DNA from: an uncultured bacterium
Lineage (GTDB): Bacteria > Cyanobacteriota > Vampirovibrionia > Gastranaerophilales > Gastranaerophilaceae
Length of the DNA stretch: 47,504 bases
Direction of reading: 5' to 3'
NCBI GenBank assembly: GCA_949294335.1
Contig: CASFGO010000008.1
Coordinates: forward strand, 1-47,504
Part shown: piece by piece, positions 8,479-16,142 of the stretch
How positions within the stretch are numbered: the first letter of the stretch is position 1
Layout of the letters: every line of letters starts with the position of its first letter
Program-made: the position numbers and the translations under genes
The notes under the pieces: generated by a model
The model's input: only the letters and a program-made list of their open reading frames with translations
Database searches by the model: none
Told to the model about the DNA's origin: nothing

Positions 8479-10627
8479 ATATTCAGTACCAAAAAGAGTA
8501 AAAAGTTATACTAAAGTAAGTAGTTCAAACAACGAAAATGATTCATTTTTTGATAATATAAAGAGATTATTTATAGTTGGTGTTGCTTGTGTATTAGCAG
8601 GGATAGTTGCATTGAAATTATATCTTGCAATACTACCTCCAATAGCAAACTTATCAGATTTTAAACCTAATATGGTTACCAAGTTTTTATCTTCAGATGG
8701 CGAAGTAATAAAAACATTTAATGCTTGCACTTTTTCAAAAGTTGAAGCAAATGAAATTCCCAAAGAATTAAAAGAAGCAATTGTAGCAACAGAAGATAAA
8801 AATTTCTACAATCACCCAGGATATGATTTATGTGGTGTTGCTCGTTCAGTTGTAGAAAATGCTATTGCTGGAAGAGTTGTTCAAGGAGGAAGTACAATTA
8901 CTCAACAATTATCAAGAATGTTATTCTTGTCAAATGAACAATCTTTTAGTAGAAAAATTAAAGAAATTATAATTGCCGCTCAGATAGAAAAATCAATAAC
9001 TAAAGACCAAATTCTTACAATGTATTTAAATAACGTATATTTAGGATCTGGCGCTTATGGCGTGGAAGGTGCGGCACAAATATATTTTGCAAAACATCTA
9101 AATCAATTAACGCTAGCAGAAATGGCTTTAATTGCAGGCTTACCTCAAGCTCCTTCAATTTATTCGCCATTCAATAATCTTGATTTAGCTATAAAAAGAA
9201 GAAATCAAGTTCTATTAAGAATGTATAAAATGAAATACATTGATAAAGGAACTTTAGAAAAAGCTCAAGCTGAAAAAGTTCATTTAACAACAATGCCACA
9301 GTCTTATTTACTAAATAAAGCACCATATTTCTGCGATAGAATTATGCAAGAATTAGAAAAATTGGGCTTTACAGAACAAGAAATAAGCCAAGGTGGTTAT
9401 AAAATTATTACAACATTAGATTATAAAACACAGATAAAAACTAACGAAGCAATATTATCAGATATGAATGCTTATGGTTTAAGAGGAGATAAAAACCAAG
9501 CAGCAGTATTTGTATTTTCCCCTGTAGACGGAAAAATTTTGGCATATGCCGGAGGAAAAGATTACTCAAAGAGTCAATATGATAGAGTAACTCAAGCTGT
9601 TCGTCCACCAGGTTCAGCATTTAAACCATTTATATATACAGCAGCAGTAGAAAAAGGTGTTTCACCAAATGATTTAATAGATGATAAACCTTTCACTGCA
9701 GGAACATGGACTCCACATAACTATGGAAACAAATATAGAGGTCAAATACCTGTTTATAAAGCTTTAATGATATCATCTAATGTCTGTGCTGCAAGATTAA
9801 TACAATATGTTGGTGTTCGCGCAGTAATTCAAATTGCAAGAATTATGGGTATAACAACACCATTAGAATACGACTATACTATAGCATTAGGTTCAAACGG
9901 TGTTAAATTATATGAATTAACACGAGCATATGGTGTTTTTGCTAATGGAGGTTTTAAAGTTGAACCTTATGGTATTGAAAGAATTGAGTCATCTCGTGGC
10001 AAAGTATTATATTCAGCATCAAGACCAAGAATCACCAAAGTATTAAGCACCGACACAGCTGCAATTATGACAGCGATGTTAGAAACTGTTATTGAACATG
10101 GTACAGGAGCAGCAGCTAGAATAGGAAAACCTGCGGCAGGTAAAACAGGAACAACAGATGATTATAAGGATGCTTGGTTTGTAGGTTACACACCAACCAT
10201 TGTTGCAGGTGTTTGGGTTGGGAATGATGATAATACCAAAATGGGAGGACTAACAGGTGGCAGTGTCCCAGCTGTAATTTGGCGCGATATTATGAAAGTT
10301 GCAGTAGATAGTATCGGCAGCGGAGATTTTCAATATCCAGAAGTTGTTCTAGATGGAAATCCTAAATCGATAAACCCTAAACTCACATCATCATCTAAAG
10401 GACAATCAAACCAATCAAGAATTGAAGATGAACAATTTGATGAAGTTCAAATGGTTCCTGTAAATCCAATTGAACAAGTTACACCTACACCAATCAAGCC
10501 AATAGAACAAACATCAAATACTGTAAACACAAAACCATTACCAACACAAGCGGTAACAGAGCCTAAAACATCTGCACCAATACCTGCACCTGTACCACAA
10601 CAAAGTCCTGTAGCAAATACTAACTAG
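8471..10627 (+). CDS. Class A penicillin-binding protein (PBP1A family)
   Basis: A bifunctional peptidoglycan synthase of 718 residues. A cytoplasmic tail is followed by a membrane anchor at about 33-56. The GT51 glycosyltransferase has E108 in ATEDKNFYNHPG, the QGGSTITQQL motif (138-147) and the stretch around MYLNNVYLGSGAYG. The transpeptidase has PPGSAFKPF (S382 nucleophile, K385), SSN (435-437) and KTGTT (558-562). After about residue 625 comes a Pro/Thr/Gln-rich low-complexity tail of some 90 residues, as in many class A enzymes. GAAGGGG six bases upstream supports the ATG. The PurH-like gene starts 19 bases after the stop and is probably cotranscribed. Confidence 0.95.
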   Translation: MSKYSVPKRVKSYTKVSSSNNENDSFFDNIKRLFIVGVACVLAGIVALKLYLAILPPIANLSDFKPNMVTKFLSSDGEVIKTFNACTFSKVEANEIPKELKEAIVATEDKNFYNHPGYDLCGVARSVVENAIAGRVVQGGSTITQQLSRMLFLSNEQSFSRKIKEIIIAAQIEKSITKDQILTMYLNNVYLGSGAYGVEGAAQIYFAKHLNQLTLAEMALIAGLPQAPSIYSPFNNLDLAIKRRNQVLLRMYKMKYIDKGTLEKAQAEKVHLTTMPQSYLLNKAPYFCDRIMQELEKLGFTEQEISQGGYKIITTLDYKTQIKTNEAILSDMNAYGLRGDKNQAAVFVFSPVDGKILAYAGGKDYSKSQYDRVTQAVRPPGSAFKPFIYTAAVEKGVSPNDLIDDKPFTAGTWTPHNYGNKYRGQIPVYKALMISSNVCAARLIQYVGVRAVIQIARIMGITTPLEYDYTIALGSNGVKLYELTRAYGVFANGGFKVEPYGIERIESSRGKVLYSASRPRITKVLSTDTAAIMTAMLETVIEHGTGAAARIGKPAAGKTGTTDDYKDAWFVGYTPTIVAGVWVGNDDNTKMGGLTGGSVPAVIWRDIMKVAVDSIGSGDFQYPEVVLDGNPKSINPKLTSSSKGQSNQSRIEDEQFDEVQMVPVNPIEQVTPTPIKPIEQTSNTVNTKPLPTQAVTEPKTSAPIPAPVPQQSPVANTN

Positions 10628-10646
10628 AATTAGAAGGAAAAGACAA

Positions 10647-11546
10647 ATGGATAATATCAGTTTTGAATTTATAAAACAATTAGAACACGGTTCAAACAAA
10701 CAACAACTAGCGTCATTAAATAAAACACATGAAACAGTTGATTACGAAACAAAGTTTGAATTAACTTATAATGATATTATAGGAATGACCAAAGCAGCTG
10801 AAATAGCTTCAGAATTTTATGATGTTAAAGGTGTAGTTATAACAAAAAATTCGCAAGTAACAGGAGTTGCATTGGGTACTGATTTATCAGATGCATTAGT
10901 TAAAGCAATTGACTGCAATCCAATTGATGCATTATCAGGAGTTGTGGCATTTACAGATTGCGTAGACAAAAAAACAGCTATGCAATTAAATGCAGGTCAT
11001 TTAATCATTGCACCTTCATATTCTGATGAAGCAATTAATATTTTTGATAAAAATTCAATCAGATATGTTCAACTAAATACTCCATTAAAAGAATTTAAAA
11101 ATTATATTGATGAAGAAATTGTAATTACACCTTTTGGAACACTAGTTCAAGAAAAAAATAAAACAGAACTAAGTAAAGATAATTTCAAAGTTGTAACTAA
11201 AACAAAACCTCAAGTTGAACAAATAGAAGATGCTATTTTTGCTTGGAAAGTTGCAAAATATGTAAAAAGTAATGCAATTGTTGTTGCAAAAAATTTCAAA
11301 ACATTAGCAATAGCACAAGGTTTGCAAAGTCAATCAACAGAATTTGCAATGAACTATTCTTGTGATACAGCAAAGGAATCAGTAATGGCATCAGATTTAC
11401 CTATTACAATTTCTGATTTTAATGCAGCAATTCAAAATAGAGTATCAATGTTTATACTACCTGGCGTTACTCAAGAAATAATAAAATTAGCGGACAAATA
11501 TGAAAAAATAATTGTTACTACAGGGTATACAACCTGCCTACATTAA
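10647..11546 (+). CDS. Degenerate AICAR transformylase (PurH C-terminal) paralog
   Basis: 299 residues related to the AICARFT half of PurH, without the IMP cyclohydrolase half. Shared landmarks are GVALGTDLSDALVKAIDCNP (73-92), DALSGVVAF (94-102), FAWKVAKYVKSNAIVVAK (198-215), ASD (248-250), the FILPGVTQE region (269-277) and a C-terminal TTGYTTCLH matching the family's TG.RHF.H ending. The catalytic Lys-His of PurH (VKHNNPCGVA) is K67-N68 here, and the GAGQ.SR motif is lost (AQGLQSQS). It is also about 90 residues shorter than a normal AICARFT domain. It is therefore unlikely to transfer formyl groups and may bind a nucleotide or act structurally. It lies 19 bases after the PBP gene; no other purine gene is near. 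Confidence 0.7.
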   Translation: MDNISFEFIKQLEHGSNKQQLASLNKTHETVDYETKFELTYNDIIGMTKAAEIASEFYDVKGVVITKNSQVTGVALGTDLSDALVKAIDCNPIDALSGVVAFTDCVDKKTAMQLNAGHLIIAPSYSDEAINIFDKNSIRYVQLNTPLKEFKNYIDEEIVITPFGTLVQEKNKTELSKDNFKVVTKTKPQVEQIEDAIFAWKVAKYVKSNAIVVAKNFKTLAIAQGLQSQSTEFAMNYSCDTAKESVMASDLPITISDFNAAIQNRVSMFILPGVTQEIIKLADKYEKIIVTTGYTTCLH

Positions 11547-11641
11547 TATTTTAACTTTTGTAACATTTTTTTTATTACTAGCAAAAATTCTCAAAAAAAA
11601 CACTTTATATAATTGTGTGTAATTAATTTTTGTAGGTAGTG

Positions 11642-12364
11642 ATGACTGTAGCTCTAGCAAATGCATTAAGAAAAGGTTGGTTTGCTTTTACAAACGCAGA
11701 AAAGGGTAACAATTATACCCGAGCTGATCGTTTAGAAAGAAAAGTTACTTCATACTGCCAAGATATATCTACAGCTGATGAAACTATTAAAGTTGTAAAA
11801 GAAACAACTAAAGGTTCAAAGTGTGTTGATGCATTAACTAGAACACTAAATTCAAGTAAAAAAACAAGTAAATTGTTAGATTGGAGTTGTAAAGGAGCAG
11901 AGTTTGCATCAAAAGCGGTTAATCCACTTTTATGTGTTGCAGCAGGAGCTAGAGTTTTATCTTCTGAGGATAAAAAATCTTCTTTAATACAAGAAGGTCT
12001 TGCAATGGGCGCGATGTTCGGTGTTGAAGGAATGATTAAATCTAACTTAGGTTTAGCAGGTAAACCTGCTAAATATATTAATAATAAATTCTTACTTAAT
12101 TTAGCAACAAAAGCAAAAACATTCTTAGCTACAACTAAGTTTTTAAACAAAATACCTACTAATAGATTAACAGGAATTATAAAAGCCGCAATATTTGTAA
12201 TTGGATCTTGTACAGCTTTTGCCGTAGGCCAAAAAGTTGGGAAAATGATTACAAAAAACACAACAGAAAAAGATTTTCAAGAAAAAAAATTATTAAAAGA
12301 ACAAATGCAATTAGCTAAACTAATGGAAAACCAAAAAACATCTACAACAAACTTTGTAGGTTAA
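11642..12364 (+). CDS. Hypothetical protein with a C-terminal hydrophobic segment
   Basis: I do not recognise this protein of about 240 residues. It is basic and Lys/Thr/Ala-rich. Moderately hydrophobic stretches lie at about 90-105 and 115-130, and a likely membrane helix at about 180-205 (IIKAAIFVIGSCTAFAVGQKVG) is followed by a charged helical tail of about 35 residues. A GTG at 11639 is possible, but the ATG at 11642 leaves better spacing to AGGT. A TATAAT at 11608-11613 without a good -35 may be its promoter. Its stop overlaps the convergent gene by 4 bases. Both convergent neighbours appear to be small membrane proteins, which may or may not be related in function. Confidence 0.6.
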   Translation: MTVALANALRKGWFAFTNAEKGNNYTRADRLERKVTSYCQDISTADETIKVVKETTKGSKCVDALTRTLNSSKKTSKLLDWSCKGAEFASKAVNPLLCVAAGARVLSSEDKKSSLIQEGLAMGAMFGVEGMIKSNLGLAGKPAKYINNKFLLNLATKAKTFLATTKFLNKIPTNRLTGIIKAAIFVIGSCTAFAVGQKVGKMITKNTTEKDFQEKKLLKEQMQLAKLMENQKTSTTNFVG

Positions 12365-13104
12365 TCACTGTTTAATTTAATTTTCCCTGTTTCTTTATAT
12401 AAAACTTCAAAATTAGTTTTTGAATGTCTGTAATTTTGTATTGTAGCTTCCATTGAAACATTAAATATTAAATATATTACGGGAACTGCAATTAAAAAAG
12501 TAATAATACTTACAAATAATTTAATTGTATTCTCTCTCTTTTTTCTTTCAAGCTTTTCTTGTTCCGTAACAATATTTTGCTCATATAAAATTTTATTAAT
12601 TAATTTTTTTCGTTCTTCAAGAGATAATGAATCAATAAAAGGTTCATTCTCATTGTTTATATATATAACATATTTTTTATAAACTGCATTTAATTTTGCT
12701 TCTTCTAAAGGATCTAATTTTTCTTGTTTTTTATCATCAATAATTAGTTCATTTGGATTTAATATTTTTTTATTATCATCAGAATTAATAGGTCTTTCAA
12801 GAATATCAGAAGTAATATTTACTGCGCCATCTTCTGCTGGCAATCCCTCAGGGATATGAATATCCTGTTGTTCAATTTCTTTTTTAGATTCATTTTCAAC
12901 TTGTTCTAGCTTCATTTGTTCTTCTCTTGCTCTTGCTTCAAGTTGTTCTAAAATATCTGGAGTAATATCAGCGTTAGTTAAATTAATTAAATTGTTTACC
13001 TCAATTGAATCATTCGAATTAAATATTTTTTGAGGATTGATTGGGGTGTTTCCATCTTGTTCTTGATTGTTTAATGTATTTTGTATATCTTTTTCGTTAT
13101 CCAA
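12361..13104 (-). CDS. Hypothetical acidic protein with C-terminal transmembrane helix
   Basis: About 247 residues from a TTG start. Residues 1-190 are acidic, rich in Asn, Gln, Glu and Ile, and partly coiled coil (EQLEARAREEQMKLEQVEN). A basic KKRE segment precedes a membrane helix at about 195-215 (LFVSIITFLIAVPVIYLIF), leaving about 30 residues outside. It is therefore probably a cytoplasmic domain anchored near its C terminus. The frame stays open up to 13374, but the extra residues are low-complexity and would overlap the next gene and this gene's own promoter. The TTG at 13102-13104 follows a GAGAGAG ribosome-binding site and a consensus promoter. No function can be assigned. Confidence 0.6.
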   Translation of the reverse strand: MDNEKDIQNTLNNQEQDGNTPINPQKIFNSNDSIEVNNLINLTNADITPDILEQLEARAREEQMKLEQVENESKKEIEQQDIHIPEGLPAEDGAVNITSDILERPINSDDNKKILNPNELIIDDKKQEKLDPLEEAKLNAVYKKYVIYINNENEPFIDSLSLEERKKLINKILYEQNIVTEQEKLERKKRENTIKLFVSIITFLIAVPVIYLIFNVSMEATIQNYRHSKTNFEVLYKETGKIKLNSD

Positions 13105-13138
13105 ATCTCTAACTCTCTCTTTTTGTATTATAATATAA

Positions 13139-13167
13139 ATTATACAATGTATTTTTAAAATATTCAA
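13139..13167 (-). promoter_or_regulatory. Sigma-70 promoter for the acidic membrane protein
   Basis: On the minus strand, TTGAAT (13162-13167), a 17-base spacer and TATAAT (13139-13144). Transcription would begin near 13132, about 28 bases before the TTG start. It rules out starts upstream of 13130. Confidence 0.7.
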
Positions 13168-13181
13168 TGAGTTGAGGTAAA

Positions 13182-14195
13182 ATGAAAATAGATAGAAATA
13201 AGTTAATAGAATTGGTTGAAAACCTTGGAAAATCAAAAATCTTAGTTGTCGGAGATTTAGCAATTGATGAAATGGTGTATGGTAACACTGAGAGGATATC
13301 AAGAGAAGCTCCAGTATTAATACTAAAACATACACATACAAAACATATATTAGGAGCAGCATCAAATGCCGCACATAATGTTTCTACTATAAATAATGGT
13401 AAAATTAGTGTAATAGGTGTTATTGGTACTGATTATCAAGCAGAAGATTTAGTCAATGCATTCAAAGAAGCAAATGTTGATTGTAAATATCTAGTAGAAG
13501 ATTCAACTAGAAAAACCGTTACAAAAACTAGAATTTCTGGTTCATGCTTTCAATCAATAACTCAACAAATTGTTAGAATTGATAGACAAACAGATGAACC
13601 TTTATCAGAAGAAACAGAGTCAAAAATAATAACAAACTTAGAAAAAGCAATTCCAGAACATGATGCAGTGATATTATCTAACTACCATATTGGAACTCTT
13701 ACAGATAATGTTATCAAAAAGACTATTGAGTTATGTAAAAAATATAATAAGATAGTTGTTGTTGATGCTCAAAAAGATTTAGAAAAATATCAGTATGTAA
13801 CATCAATGACCCCAAATCTACCAGACACACAAAAATATGTAGGTTTTGAAGTTCAAAATACAGAAGACTTAAAACTTGCAGGCAAAAAATTATTAGATGA
13901 TACTAACGCAGAATTTGTATTAGTAACTTGTGGTTCTGGAGGAATGGCGGTATTTGAAAAAGAGGATAAATTCACTAAAATACCTGTATTTAATAAAGCC
14001 GAAGTTTTTGATGTGACAGGTGCTGGGGATACAGTAACAGCAGTTTATACATTAGCCTTAGCAGCAGGAGCTGAACCTGTATACGCAGCAATTATTGGTA
14101 ATATTGCAGCAAGTATTGTTGTTAAACAATTTGGTTGTGCTACTACTACAATAGATGAAATAAAAGAAATGATTGAACAAAGAATAAATAAGTAA
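13182..14195 (+). CDS. hldA: D-glycero-beta-D-manno-heptose-7-phosphate kinase (HldE N-terminal type)
   Basis: A PfkB-family sugar kinase of 337 residues. The N terminus KILVVGDLAIDEMVYGNTER, the GAASNAAHNV stretch, the RIDRQTDEPL segment and the PfkB signature DVTGAGDTVTAVYTLALAAG (catalytic Asp in GAGD) are characteristic of RfaE/HldE kinases. The nucleotidyltransferase half of bifunctional HldE is absent, so the adenylylation step would need a separate HldC-type protein. It implies ADP-heptose synthesis, hence an outer membrane glycan or a heptose-based surface polymer. GAGG precedes the ATG. It heads a run with the DUF4330-like and IctB-like genes (gaps of 20 and 1 bases). Confidence 0.85.
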   Translation: MKIDRNKLIELVENLGKSKILVVGDLAIDEMVYGNTERISREAPVLILKHTHTKHILGAASNAAHNVSTINNGKISVIGVIGTDYQAEDLVNAFKEANVDCKYLVEDSTRKTVTKTRISGSCFQSITQQIVRIDRQTDEPLSEETESKIITNLEKAIPEHDAVILSNYHIGTLTDNVIKKTIELCKKYNKIVVVDAQKDLEKYQYVTSMTPNLPDTQKYVGFEVQNTEDLKLAGKKLLDDTNAEFVLVTCGSGGMAVFEKEDKFTKIPVFNKAEVFDVTGAGDTVTAVYTLALAAGAEPVYAAIIGNIAASIVVKQFGCATTTIDEIKEMIEQRINK

Positions 14196-14215
14196 TAAAG
14201 GGTTAGGAGAGTTAT

Positions 14216-14710
14216 ATGAAATTCAATAAATTTGTTGATTTAATAATTATACTAGGAATTATTCTTGCTATTTTTGTAGGCATTATAACAATTAAACATT
14301 ATAGAGAAACAGCATCAAAGCAAATAGAAGCTACATCTCAAATCAATTTTAATGTTTATTTAAGAGGGGTAACATTAACAGGTGAAGATATCCCAATAAA
14401 AAAAGATGAAACAACTTTTATTAGTATTAGAAATGTGCCTTATTCAGATTTAAAAGTTATTGATGTTGAATCAACACAAAAAATGACAACAATTTCTTCT
14501 AATAATTCCAATGGATATAAAGTTGTACCTGATTCTAGTCAGCCTAATACATATGATATTTCTGTTAAAGTTACAGATACTGCTAAAATTACTAAAGATG
14601 GAGCTGTTGTTGGAGGAAATAAAATTAAAATTGGTTTACCTATCACATTAGAAGGTAAAACATATAAATTAACTGGGACTGTTTCAGATATAGAAATTTT
14701 AGAAGGTTAA
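14216..14710 (+). CDS. Membrane-anchored DUF4330-like protein
   Basis: 164 residues: one N-terminal membrane helix at about 7-25 (LIIILGIILAIFVGIITI), then a beta-rich extracytoplasmic domain. The layout (short anchor, then NFNVYLRGVT and a repeated FISIRNVPYSDLKVIDVEST strand pattern) reminds me of DUF4330, a family common in cyanobacteria and some Firmicutes. The assignment is tentative. AGGAGAG precedes the ATG by 5 bases. It sits between the heptose kinase and the O-antigen-ligase-like protein, and may assist surface polymer handling. Confidence 0.6.
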   Translation: MKFNKFVDLIIILGIILAIFVGIITIKHYRETASKQIEATSQINFNVYLRGVTLTGEDIPIKKDETTFISIRNVPYSDLKVIDVESTQKMTTISSNNSNGYKVVPDSSQPNTYDISVKVTDTAKITKDGAVVGGNKIKIGLPITLEGKTYKLTGTVSDIEILEG

Positions 14711-14711
14711 T

Positions 14712-16037
14712 ATGCTTTTAAATAAATTATTGGATGTGATTCATATTCCATTTAAGTACATTTATGAATCAAGTGTAATACTAAAAAAAATAGATTTATT
14801 AATATTAATATCTATATTAGCAACATTTATATTTTCAACATTTTTGAGTTCAGATGTTGCAGGTTATTTGTGTTTTTCAACATTTTTATTGACAATAGTC
14901 CGAGTACTTACAAATCCAACAGACAAATTTAAATGCGAAAAGTTTGAAATATTTTTATTGATATATTTTATGCTTCTAATAGTAAGCGTTGCTGGTTCAA
15001 CTCTTTTAGCATTAAGTTTAAAAGGATTTTTTAAAACATTTATATATTTAAGTTTTTATCTTTCTGTTGTACATCATTTGAAAAATAATAAACAAAATAT
15101 TATTCCGATATTATTATGCATGGCAGGTTGTATAACATTTGAATCATTAGTTGGATTAAGCCAAAACTTTATTCAAGTAGGAGAAATTTCAGGTTGGCAA
15201 GATACCTCACGTTTAAATCCTGAAGAAGTAATGACAAGAGTATATGGAACATTACAACCACTAAATCCTAACTTATTAGGTGGATATTTAGTGGCAGGAA
15301 TTGGCTCAGTTTTAGGTCTTTGTACTTATAATATTTATAAAAAAAACTATAAAAGAGGCTTAATTTTTGGTCTTTTGTCAATTTTAGCAGCAATTACAAT
15401 ATTTTTAACTGGATGTAGAGGTTCTTATATTGGATTATTTTTAATATCTTCTTTAGTCTTTATAATAAGTTTAAAATTTTTCTGGCCTACATATAAAAAA
15501 ATATATTTTAGTTTAATATCATTTATTGTGGGAGCTTCAACTTTTGCAATATTAACAATATCATCATTAAGAGCAAGAGTATTTTCAATTTTTGCAATGA
15601 GAGCTGATAGTTCAAATTCATTTAGATTTAATGTTTATCAAGCTGCAGTTCACATGTTTAAGGATAATTGGCTATTAGGAATAGGAATGGGAAATCAAAA
15701 TTTTAGAGAAATATATGGTTTATATATGAAAACAGGTTTTGATGCATTAAGTGCCTATAACATATACTTAGAAACAGCTGTTGAAAGTGGAATTTTTGCA
15801 CTACTAGCATTTTTAGGATTTTTATTTACATTAGTAATTGATGCTGGTAAATATATTTACCATTCAAAAGACTTAAAACAAGTAATACTGGCATCCGCAG
15901 CATTTGTTTCTATTTGTGGGGTAATGATACACGGAATGGTTGATACAGTATTTTTCAGACCTCAAATTCAAATAGTTTTTTGGACAATGGTTGCAATACT
16001 GTCTTCTGTAATTTATTCAGAAGATTTATCTAACTAG
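14712..16037 (+). CDS. IctB / O-antigen ligase family polytopic membrane protein
   Basis: 441 residues with about 10-12 predicted membrane helices and the Wzy_C landmarks of the O-antigen ligase superfamily: TLQPLNPNLLGGY, GCRGSYIGL, SSNSFRFNVYQAA, then WLLGIGMGNQNF and LSAYNIYLETAVESGI. This combination matches the cyanobacterial IctB family, first reported as a bicarbonate-accumulation protein but now usually grouped with O-antigen ligases/polymerases. With a heptose kinase two genes upstream, a surface polysaccharide role is more likely than carbon uptake. The ATG begins 1 base after the previous stop, so it is translationally coupled. Confidence 0.8.
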   Translation: MLLNKLLDVIHIPFKYIYESSVILKKIDLLILISILATFIFSTFLSSDVAGYLCFSTFLLTIVRVLTNPTDKFKCEKFEIFLLIYFMLLIVSVAGSTLLALSLKGFFKTFIYLSFYLSVVHHLKNNKQNIIPILLCMAGCITFESLVGLSQNFIQVGEISGWQDTSRLNPEEVMTRVYGTLQPLNPNLLGGYLVAGIGSVLGLCTYNIYKKNYKRGLIFGLLSILAAITIFLTGCRGSYIGLFLISSLVFIISLKFFWPTYKKIYFSLISFIVGASTFAILTISSLRARVFSIFAMRADSSNSFRFNVYQAAVHMFKDNWLLGIGMGNQNFREIYGLYMKTGFDALSAYNIYLETAVESGIFALLAFLGFLFTLVIDAGKYIYHSKDLKQVILASAAFVSICGVMIHGMVDTVFFRPQIQIVFWTMVAILSSVIYSEDLSN

Positions 16038-16142
16038 GTTATAAGCAATCTATATTATTTGTATATATATGTAAACATTTGTTTGTAAAAGTACTATACC
16101 TATGATACGATACTATCAGAAAAATAAAGGAGTATATTATCA

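Noticed and set aside
13105..13374. N-terminal extension of the minus-strand acidic protein
   Set aside because: It is low-complexity, runs over hldA and contains its own promoter; the TTG at 13104 has a ribosome-binding site.
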